Below, piece after piece: positions 41,301 to 53,300 of a stretch of DNA of 64,000 nt. The notes under the pieces are model-generated. The model saw only the letters and a program-made list of their open reading frames with translations, did not search any database and was not told the DNA's origin. This stretch comes from Strongylocentrotus purpuratus (lineage: Eukaryota > Echinodermata > Echinoidea > Camarodonta > Strongylocentrotidae): assembly GCF_000002235.5 (NCBI RefSeq), contig NW_022145547.1, forward strand, positions 802,001 through 866,000, in the 5' to 3' direction. Made by a program: the position numbers and the translations under genes. Position 1 is the first letter of the stretch. Each line of letters starts with the position of its first letter.

Positions 41301-44300
41301 CGCAAATGGAGGTCGACTCGATTCATTCAGCAATCGAAGCATCTAAGAAAAAAGTAGACGTATACCATCTGAATGACTGGGTGAACGTCATCAAGCTTGC
41401 AAGAAGGAGCAACCCATATAAGGTTGTTCAATTGGAGCATGATGATTTCATTGACATGAAGGATCTTGAAGAGAGGTTGTTCAGAAACGTCAAAAAAGAT
41501 GTAGAAGGTGAAAAGGTGAAATGGCTGGAGATAAGAGTCATCCGGTATGATGCACAATCTCCCAACATCATTCGCTTCAAGTACAACTTCAATGAGGAAT
41601 TTCGCCAATTGAAGGTAAGGATGACAAGTCGCGGCTATGATCATGTAGCCAGCTTAAAGGTAACAAAGCTCTACAATGAACAGCTACCTGTAAGCATAGA
41701 GAAGAAGAAGGATCTAGTCAGTCTCTGTGTACTCAACGTTATACCAGAGGTGTTCCATTCTTTCTACAAGAATCTTGCGTCACATGATGAGGTGGAGCGT
41801 CTCCCGGAACCTGATGTCCAGGAAACAGAAGAGTAAGGACTGATGCGTGTGATCCACCAAACTTGCCAAATGATTACCAACATCCTTCTTCTTTCTTCTT
41901 CTTCTTCAAGATAATCTGCCTCCTTCAATACTGAAGATTCTTGCAGATGCCGTATACTCGGCCTGACTCTTATACGAATAGTGCAATGGGTTCTTAACGT
42001 GCAAGGGTGGTGACTCTCCTGTACACAGGGCCTCCATTTAACATCCTATCCGAGGGACGGAGTGTTTTCCACTTGACATAACCTGCGTCTATGAACAAGG
42101 GAAGGGGCACGTTAACACACAACGCAGACTTAAGTCATCCGCCTGGGTGGGAGTCGAACCCGGGATCTATGGTTCGACAGACGGACGCTTTACCGACTGA
42201 GCCAATATGAAATTTATACTTCTCTAATTTACAGGTTCTAGTCTTAATGATAAACCATTAATATAAAATCTAACACTGCATACTCCAACTACTTGAAATG
42301 ACAGAAACTTTGATACCTCAATAAAAAAGAAAAAATATTCTAAGGTATAAAAAATAACTAAGGTCAAATCATCTGACACTAAGAACAAAAAAGCGGTTTA
42401 ATAGATGTTTACTAATATTTTAGAAAATACTGTTGATGACTGTAAATGGCTTACACATAATGGGAAACGGCCTTTTAAGAACAAGGGCTTCATGTTGTTG
42501 GATACAAAAAACAAACAAAACAAAACCAGTTTTGCGATCATGCGCTTATTATTGTTAGAGAGTGAATAGAGAGCCTAGGTCAAAATCTGACAGAGAAATG
42601 GGTGGGGGGGGGGGGGGAGAGGGGGCTGCAGTGGCAAAGATACTTGTATACTTCTATTTCCTTGAAGAAAAATAAAGTCAATTTAAACACCATTTCCTAT
42701 TGTTTAATTTGCATACCTTGTTTTGGTAATCATATTATATTTATGGATAATTATACAATTTATAATGTGCAACAACATACTTTCCTAATGAAATTACAGG
42801 TTAAATCAGAAATGCATAAAGAATTTGATCTTGATCAAAATATTTAGTACAAGCAATATGAAAAGGATAAATATTTGCATAATTATAGATATGAAATAGC
42901 TGAAAGAAAAATAGGTATGGCAGCTTTGTAAATATGTTTTCATATTTTATTGGCATATGTATGTAATCATTATTATTGTTATCATTATCATTATTATTAT
43001 TATTAATATTATTATTATTCCACTGTAAGCCCCAAACAATTCACTTTTCTTCCTTTATTCCTTTCTTTCTTTCTTTCTTTCATTTATGGGGGTTTTTGTT
43101 GTTGTTGGTTCTGTCTTGATTCAATGTACTCTAAAATGAGAGATTTATTTCATGTGTGTCGTCACTGCTGATTTAATTTTAACCATTTCCAAATGAAAGA
43201 AAACATTAATAAATTGCAAAGTTACTATTTGTGTATAATAATTGTTTCGTAATATATAAAGTCCTTGTAATAGAATTCTATTGTCGATTTCCTCCGGAAA
43301 TGTTACAGTTAATCATACTTAATATAAGATTTGGATGAAGTTGTTAATGAAAGTTAATAATAAAGTGATAGATTTATAAGAAATTACAATTGTATTAAGC
43401 TTCCAAGTGCTTGCACATGACAGAACTTTTTAATACCAGAAGCACTTCTCAGTTGAAGAACGTAGCAGAATTTACTCGCCTTATTATGTTGAAATTTTAT
43501 CAAAAAACAGAGAAAGAAGATAGTTCAAGCATTTCAGGAAGTGCAATTAGAGCTGAACCTACACGTACTCGTAGCGGTAGGATAGTGAAACGGCCTACTT
43601 TGTTTACTATTTAGCTTGTAAATAGACTGCATTATACTTATACATGTATATATACTTTGTGTTTACTAGTTGGTTCATTGTTCATGTTTGTACTTTCATA
43701 CACTTCATACCTATTATCGTTTGTATCTTTGTGTCATTATCTATGTATAATGTATAATAATTGTATTCACAAGTCATGCATTGTTATTTATACCTTTATG
43801 TTTGTTTGTACTCTAATACCCCGAGAGGGGGTCAAAGATTCAATAAAATTCTAAATTTTAAATTTCAATTCTAAATTGTAATCAAATGAACCATTATTTT
43901 TCATTGTATATACATTCAAATTCTGATAAGATTGTTGGCATTTTTATGAAATTCTTATCCTAAAATAATTTGATTGAAATGAAATATTAAAAGAAAAAAA
44001 AAATTGTTCGACCTGATATACTCGTATGAAAAGCTTTGTTCGTGTTTTGGTTTAAAGAAATGAAAATGAATCGGACGCTATTGACATTCATTTATTAAAC
44101 TTTTTAAAAACTTTATATTTGTTATTAGTTTATGTATTTTGTGTCCCTTGTAGCTACCTTAATTGAAGTAAAGTATCAGTGACAAAATTATGACAAATGC
44201 TTTTGTAAACTGCAGGCACTGCGGGCGGCCAAGTGAAGTTATTGACTTTGCTATTTGACAGTTTTTCATGTCAAAATTGTTTTTTTATTTTGATAAAGAA

Positions 44301-47300
44301 AAAAAATTCTAAACTATTCAGGTAAAATTTCAGCCTTGTGTGAGTGTTGTTAACTAAAGAATAGTAATGATAATAATAGTATTATCATTATTCTTATTAT
44401 TATGAACAATTTCACATCAGTATACTGTTGTGAAACTGTTCAAGTCCAAAGCGTCTCTTATAACACAGGTCGCTCGCTTCTCTCAATAAGCCATTTTCGT
44501 AATGTATTAAAATGCATCTCTTTGTATTCCCTCGATATATTTTATTCCTACTCATGAATAACTCTATGACAGTATGCAAAATTGCTTGCATTACGCGTTG
44601 TTAATGGCCCGGTCACACCAAACATATAGCAGTAAGGTATGCCGACGTATGTGAATTTTCACCAACACGCTAGTGCACGTTGAGTTAGGGGTAGGTTCAT
44701 TTGGTATACTGTTGTATACGTTAAAGGCACGCTGGTATAAGCTGGCATACGTTTATGTACGTTTAGGCCGAGATAAATTTGTGAGCATGCTCAAAAAATT
44801 GGGGCGTATCGTCCTCTTCATAGGTTAGGCATACGTTAGGCATACGTTACACATACGCTAGACACACGTTAAATACGTTAGAGGTGGGTAACTCATACGT
44901 CGACATACGTTTTATGGTTTGCCACTTAATTAAAGGTAAAGACCAGTTATGGTCATGCGATTGCATTGTGAAAGAAACGTTGCGGAATCGATCAGAAAAG
45001 GTTGATCATCTAGCATCTAGCTGCTAGCATCTGCAAGGTTCTGGAATCATCAAAATGATAAGAAATTTGGCCCATTCTTGGTAAATTTACAAGCACTATA
45101 CACAGAAAGATGTATATGGGACTACCCTATATCTCTCACAGACCATGATAGAAACAAATTTACCAAATATATGAATTAGTAGGCGGTTTCCCGGCAAATT
45201 TTTTATCATCGTGTATTAGTCAAAACATATTCTTTCACATGATTGGTAATGAGAGCTTCCATTTCATTTTTTGAAATTGGGGCGTTTCCAATACTGGTCT
45301 TAACCTTTAAGATATATTGGATAATTGTGAAGAAGAACGTGAGAAGACACATTTCCCCACTCGGGTTTTAGTTTCTTTACATTTTGTATACCAAGTAAGC
45401 CCCCTATCCCCAAACATGCCAAATAATTGGACTCACCCCTCGCCGCTAATTTGCATAATTATAATGGATTTGAATGAACTTTGACATTCAAGTGGAAGAT
45501 CTGTAGGCAATACGAGCAGGCAATAGGACATGGTGAAATAAAAGAAATTTCCAATTTCTGCTCGTTTCCAACACATGCAAATCTGCCTTCTATGTTTTAT
45601 AAAATGTCCATCACATTCGTAGCTACTAAGACCGGAAAACACGGAAAGCCTTGTCCTTGCATGTAATAGCAGTAGGCTTGATTATTGTAATGGATTATTG
45701 TTTGACTTGCCATATCTACAATTAATCAAGTTACAGCGTGCTCAGAATGCATGTACAAGACTTTTATCCAATTTCATAAAAACGTTCCCCTATCACACAT
45801 GTTTTTAGTAAGGTTACATTGGTTGCCGATGAGGCATAGTATTGCGTGCGAGATACATTTGCTTGTTTACATAACGTTGAACGGTGAAAGCCCCAATTTA
45901 CTTGGGTATTTGTCCGTTTGTAATAATAATAATAATAATATGTCTTGTTTACCCAGGGTAGCCTCATCAGTATTCATACTGTTCTCTCTGAGGGCCCTGC
46001 AATCCTATTATTACCCCGGTCATCGGATTCAGGCTTACCCGTACACAATGTGTTCACATTTTCCACTCCCTAGGGAGCATTCCAGCCAGTGCATCATTTT
46101 TACAAGCGCACACTTGCTAATCTAAGCACATTAGCTTTCGCATCCTACCGGGTACCCATTTAACACCTGGGTGGATAGGCTGTCTTACAGAGAGGAAATC
46201 TTATAGGAATATTTTGATTGCATTAGTCATTCGATGAAGGGTTGTGAGCATGGGTGTCGATCCCGGGGGGGATGGGGGGGGGGGGGATATATCCCCCCCC
46301 AATATTTCAGGTGTGGGGGGGGGGGGGATGGCCTGTACAATCATCCCCCCTCCCAATAATTCACCATCAAAAAAAAAAAAAAAAATTAATGAGGAGAGCC
46401 CAATGACAGTAGTTAAAGATGAAGTTGAGTTCTGGTCATGCGATTGCATTGTGAAAGCATCGGTGTGGAATCGACCAGAAAAGGTAATCATCTAGCATAT
46501 AAGAATTTGTGTGCATTGCAAGGTTCTGGAATCATCAAAATGATAAGAAATTTGGCCAAGTCTTGGTAAGTTTCAAACACTGTACACAGAAAGATGTATA
46601 TGGGACTACACGAACACGTGGCGTAAAAATCCTACCCCCGAGTTTTACGATGTTACATGACATATTTCGAATATGAAGGCATTTGAAGAGCCATGCTTTT
46701 CAGGGAACATGTCTTATATGATGTTCTTCCACACTTGCATAATAAGAATGATAATGCTCACAAATTATTTTTCACCTCTTCCCAGAACTCAACCTTCTCT
46801 TTAATGGTTATTACTCACAAGATGACCATCAATATACACATTTTGCTATCAAATTTTCATAAAACATACATATATAAATAGAAAACGAAGTAAATGAGAC
46901 GACCATTCATGAGACATTTATTCAATTTATTCAATCAACAGCATCATAGAAATGCAGTGCGCCAAATGCAAAGCCGCAGCGTTAAAAAGCAACGAGCTTA
47001 GTAAATGTTAAGCGCGAAGCGCAAAAGTGCAAAAAAGAAGAAGAGAGTGGAAGAGAGAGATAATGAGAGACAAAGAGGATACAGGCGCGTAGCCAGAGGG
47101 TGGTGGGGGCGATCGCGCCCCCCCTAAAAAAAAGCCGACCAAAAAGGAAAGGAGAGAGAAAGAAGAAAGGAAGAGGACGTAGGAAAAAAAAGAATTAAGA
47201 GTCGAGAACGGTACAACGAATCTTCTTCTTTCTCTAATAATTGAATGAAACGTCAAAGCTTCCGCGCTTCGCGCGGGAAAGGGGGGGGGGGGGAACAGAA

Positions 47301-50300
47301 TTCAGACAAGGATTAAGAGTCGAGAATGGTACAACGAATTGATTCTTTCTCTAATAATTTAATGAAACGTCAAAGCTTCCGCGCTTCGCGCGGGTAAGAG
47401 GGGGGGGGGGGGGGGAACTGAATTCAGACAAGGATTAAGAGTCGAGAATGGTACAACGAATTGATTCTTTCTTTAATAATTTAATGAAACGTCAGAGCTT
47501 CTGCGCTACGCGCGAAGGAAGGGGAACTTCATTCAAAAAATTATTAAGAGTCAAGAACGGTACAACGAATCGTCTTTTTTCTTTAAAAAATTTAATGAAA
47601 CGTCAGAGCTTCCGCGCTACGCGCGAAAAGAGGGGGAACGTCGTTAAAACAATTATTAAGAGTCGAGAACGGTACAACGAATCGTCTTCTTTCTCTAATA
47701 ATTAATGAAACGTCAAAGCTTCCGCGCTACGCGCGGAGAAAGGAGAAACTCCCCCTCCCTGCAACCACCCCCGGGAGCGCGCTTCGCCTGCTCACTAACG
47801 CCCCCCTAAAATATTATCCTGGCTACGCGCTTGAGAGGATAATAACCCAGGTAGCAAGCCCATGTGCGACCCACATGGGTCCCATATTCTCTGAAATCTT
47901 ATCTTTATTGAGGGTGACTATAAAAAGTTAATAGTTGGTAGGGAGGGGGTGCAACCTGCCATACGCTTCAACCTCTTGGTTGCTTTGATCCATTGCCGAA
48001 AATATTTTGGCACCTATCATCCCCCCAACCACGGATACAAATCGACACCCTTGACTACTACTACTAATACTAATACCACTACAACAACTACTACTACGGC
48101 TACTGATGGTAGTTATAATAGTACAAATATTAGGCAGTTGTACTGCGCCATCAACTTAGAACTTCTATTTAGAGGTGCACAAGGAGAAATAGATTAGAAT
48201 AAGAGTCTGAATAACAGAGGCCTGTGCTTATTTGGAGCTCTGCGTTTAAGATACAGAGATGTGAAGTTCATTACACTTAACGTCATCACAACGACAACAA
48301 AACTACTGCAGTTTACCGCTAAATATCTGAACGCGTTATGTACACAAATATGAGAGGCATAGACCTTCTATGCTGTGATAGAAAGAGATTGATATATTTT
48401 CAAGGGAATATAAATAAAGACTAAAAATATAACTGTCCTGCGAAACTGCTACTGGCCATTATTGGATCAGAATACCTATACCTAATTGCTTTGATTATGT
48501 TATCTAAACATGTAAAAGTTTGTGTGGGTAAAGAGAATGTACGTGCGTAAGGTTTAACATCAGATATTTATAAAAATGTTTCCTCTTCTCCTCATCTACA
48601 TATTCAGCGATTCCCGGTACAAAATCGACAAGTTCTGGTACCACTTCTTCAATCATCCCCACCATTGAAACCACTCCTGTTATAACTGAAGCTACTACTA
48701 GTGCTACCACTCCTGCTCCCACTACCGTCCCCCCTCAGCCGATTCCGTCTTCTGCCATAGAGAGCTTCTTCTACACCAAGGTTAACAATGACGTCCCTAC
48801 AACATTGGTTTGTGTCGTGACAGGATCACCTCCACCGACCTCTGAAAACATCAGCGTCACCTATGCAGCCGGTGGAGATGAAGGAATTGTCCTTCTGGAG
48901 ACCAATGTCAATGAATCAACCAGGACATCCCGGTACCAGGTTAGGGTGAGTCTCGCTGAGGCACCCCAGAATTTCAATTGTCTTTTGCGCAGACTGGACG
49001 GAGAAAGTGTCTCGAAAGATCTGGCTGTCTCTGTTTATGGTAAGTAATTCTGAACCTCAATAGCATTTTGTAATAGCAATGCATTGACGAGCATCAAAGT
49101 TTGTACCTTTCTGAAATACTCTCAGAGTAAGAAAACTGTTACGTTTTGATATACAATGTACTTACAAAATGCCAGAAACTATATTCATTCGTATTCGCCC
49201 CTGTGGACATTTCTCCTGTATCAAAAACATAGGATAACTTGAATAAGACTTGCATATGATTTTCTGTTTCGTTTTCCTTTTGTCGTTGTTGTTTTTTGTT
49301 TATTTGTCGAAGATTATTTCCAGATGTTGGTGCGAGGTGTGTCATAGGGGGTTGAGATATAACATTTATGTCATACACAACATTCATGATTTCTCTGTAA
49401 CAACCATTACATTTTTGTCTAAATACAAAGTCTTAAAATTTGATGGCTTCATAGAACCTTTTTTTAAATTCAATTTTCGTTTCAGAACCTCCAAGCTTTG
49501 TTGAAGCTAACATACTGGTCCAAGACATGACATCTCACTCAATCACCATAAGGTGGACACCTTGGATTGAGAATAATGATCGTGGTAATGGGCCTGTGAT
49601 TGGATATCGAGTCTACTACAACACACCCGGACAGGATGACATAGCCAGCGCTTCAGGAGATCTCATCAGAGATACACATTTCACGATCACTAATTTGACA
49701 CTAGACACAGAGTATGATTTCAGAATGACTGCTTCTAGAGAGGGGCCAGCTGGTGAAGGGACGTACAGCCAAGTAGCTAGTGCTAGGACAAAGTGTACTG
49801 GTAAGAACAGTATACTATTATCATGAAAATTAATAATGGGTAGATCATCAACATAATTTTAACGGGCGCAGTCGGGATGGAGTTCACTCGTTGACGTCGC
49901 TCGCATCTTTCAATCGTGACCTTATATTATTAACACCTTCTAACATAATGTAATCATTTTTGGGAATTCTTTAATAAGAAAATGGGGAATTTAAAGACTC
50001 TAGGGTATAGATGTTGGCTAGCCTAAATTAATGCTCACGCAAGGCCATGGCCAAGTCACAAACGCATACAATTACACTCTTACAGTCTCTGCGAGAAAAG
50101 AGTATCGAACATTGATTTTTAAGTAAATGATGTTTATTCAAAAGAAACATGAAGGTGGTATCCGATATATTAACTTGCCACAACCTATTTACTCACATGT
50201 ATACTGGTTCTTTCCCTTTTTGGCTTTAAAAACTCCCGAGCAACATCTTCCCAGCTCCTTCTAAATACTTCAAACTCGACTCCGAAAAGTACCTCGGCCT

Positions 50301-53300
50301 CAGCTCCAAACTTTTACACACTCCCCAAAACCTTGCCCAAATTAAAGCTAGTCTCCCAATTCAGACCTCCCTAGCAATCGGTGGAGCATCCAATTTCTGT
50401 AACAATAATTTTGAAATTACGGGCAATTATATCATTGAAAATTGTTGGTGGGTAAAGTAAGTTAAATTATGAAATTAATCTGTTGTCAAAAATTGTACAA
50501 AGATGTTGAAAATAAAAGCACTCAACCAAGCGTTAAAGGTACTATGTCCCATTTGCAGGCCCAACAAAATGAAAAAGTTAAATTCCAACGGCATTTGAAA
50601 GATAATAGTAATTTAGAACTTCCCTAAAAAAAGTGGGGCTTGAAAATGTCTTCAATTGGGAAAATAACGACTATTAGTTGTCAAATCGACTTAGGAGCTA
50701 TAGAGTCAATAAGTAATAGTCTTGATTTTCAGACCATTGCACCGAATGGTCATACGTTTTATGCTGTGCAAAGATTCAATCAGTTTAATGTTGGCCATCA
50801 CAAAAAGTGGGTTATTGATGTAGACAAATGCTCATGTACCCTTTACAGCTCATTTTATGTATGTTATTACCAAAGAAGAAAAGAAGCCAGTCAGTCACTC
50901 AATAGTGGCTGGCAGTGAAGTCTACCAAGTAAACGGGTTTCCTTGCATAATTTGAATATTAGGACACTGCTAACGTTTCAATTTCACAGATAGGACATAC
51001 ATGACATATTCATAACTTCTGCAAAGTTCTACAGAATTTGAGGTTGGCTGCAAAAGGGACATAGAACCTTTAACTCGCAGGTTCCGCCATTGTCATTTCT
51101 CGAGAGTATATTGTGGCGAAATTACCATAAGTAATGATAAATATTATAAAAATAACAGTTTAGTTTATTTGATATTATGATTACCTTTTCTCTTGACCAT
51201 TAGGACCTTAACAGCGATCCTTTGAGGTTTCAAATTTGTTTATTGTTAAATTTCCCGCTCTCAAATGTTAGGCTGGTAAATATGGACTCACTGTAGTGAA
51301 TTCACCCTAAAGGCAAAATAATTTGTACACAGTACAATATTCACGTGACATGAATATTGTATAGTTATTTGTATTAACCAGCAACTGAATTACAACCAAA
51401 ACAACTTAATTGTCTTCGTTTTGTTGTAATTTTTTTTGCAGCACCTTCTCAGGCGCCTGTTTTGTCTGTGAGAAATAGAGGTCAAACACCCATCACTTTG
51501 GATTGGGAGGTGAGCTAAGAATGACTTCAATGCATTTAATTTCTTATTATTACTATCAAGAAGCACATTTCAGTTCAATTTACTTCATTCAATAATTAAA
51601 ATTTGCTTAATTGGAAGAAAAAACAAAGGATTTAACTTTTCAGTATGCGCGCTTATAAACGGATCTAAATACTTCAATTTAAAATACACAGAGATACACA
51701 TTGCAAAAAGTCCTCTCGAAGTATCATTTTTTACATTAATTAGTTTGGATAAAGCGTTTTGTATGTTTACTCTGTATAATTATATAAAACATAAGAAATC
51801 ATCAATGAAGATTTGTCCGGATTATATTGAAAATCTAAGGTTTGACGGTAAATGTGGTAATTTTACATTTCGCTAATTTGTCAAATTGGCGCACTATTAA
51901 ATTGTTTCCTATTCATATTACTATCAGGTAATACCAGAGGGATCATGGGGATGCAGTGCCCTTTCTGGATTAGCAATCAATGTTAGCACCAATGGACAAA
52001 ATGGCTTGCCTCGAACCTTGTCATTTGATACTACGGCAGGTACTGCTAACATTGGACAGCTTGAGGATTGTAGTACGTATAACATCAGCGCAGCATTTAG
52101 AAACAAAGACGAGCTGGGGATCTATTCAGAAATGTTGTCAGTGAGCACGTCTTTGATACGTAAGAAAATGTGTTTTCTTATTTATATGTTTATTTGCGTT
52201 GAGTTGTACAATGATAACGCTTGAGCTGAAATACATTTACAATACCTTATATTCGCTTATTCATTATGGCAAGTTAGTTTGTTTTCTACTCCTTCTTTAT
52301 CCTTGACAGATGATAGAAAATTAACCAGAAAGACTATATCATTACGCTTAAAGTGAAATGTATATCATTGAATCATTTAGTAAATTTTAAGAAAACAGGA
52401 AATTTCAGGAGTACATGGTAGTCAAATATGGTCTAAATGCTATCATCATTCAATTTTTTCTTAACATTTTCTTTCAATTTGCAAATTGCAAGTTCCGTTA
52501 TACCTGTATATTTCAAATTCATTTCCAGGACCCGCACGTGTAGAAACCTTACAGATGTCTGCTTCAACCACACAAATGGAAGTAAGCTGGGCACTATCAT
52601 CTAGCATATGCTCCCCTGACTACTATATCATACGCTACAGTCTCTATCAGAAGCTTGCCTGCCAATCCCCAGAAACCACCCCAACAGAGTTTGAAGTGAA
52701 CACCAACGCCAAACAATTCAATAATCTAGTGGGGTTGGAGCCTTACTCGCGATACCAGATCACAGTTACAGCTGTAAATGGTGCCGGGCAGAGTGAACCC
52801 GCGATTGGCTATTCAGATACCAGGCCAGGACGTAAGTTATGAACTAATAAGCAAAATATCCTTTCCCCATAATAGTTTTAAGAAATGTACAAGGTGATGT
52901 ATTATGTTATCCGTGTTGTAATTAAGCATATTGGATATAATATAAAGGAACAAAGTTGTTATTGGTCCAAATTAAGCTCGTCACGTATTTTCGATTGCGA
53001 GTATCGTAATAAAAATATTTCCCTCCCGCTTATGAAAATATACCCCCTTGCTAAAATATAAGTCCAAATAATACTATATCATATACATTACCAGTCAAAA
53101 TCCGTATAAGATTCCATGCATATATACGCATTGATTTAAAGAATAAAATATTCACGAATTTTGCTTTATTTCAATTTTGAATGGTACAGAATTGTTGCGA
53201 TGTAAATCCCCTTCACCCCTCACGCTAGCCTTACTACGTAAGCAAACAACACGTCAAGTTTGATTTACATATGTTCACTTATATCTCTGATTCACTTTAG

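Larger units (their letters stand above)
35379..48607. other. Gene 2 intron 1, 13 kb, occupied by mobile DNA
   Basis: Contains a 'gccaaaagggccttaacc' repeat (35650-35876), the transposon-derived gene and its duplicated flanks (36.3-43.9 kb), SINE, LINE and hAT-like pieces, and microsatellites. The final part (48055-48180) resembles gene 1 intron 5840-5955. Confidence 0.6.

Noticed and set aside
42120-42213. A functional tRNA gene on the minus strand
   Set aside because: Boxes A and B are good, but the anticodon stem is poor and a SINE-type body follows without a terminator.
50640-50918. A 92-codon ORF inside the TTAA element as its transposase
   Set aside because: Far too short for a transposase and without a recognisable catalytic motif.
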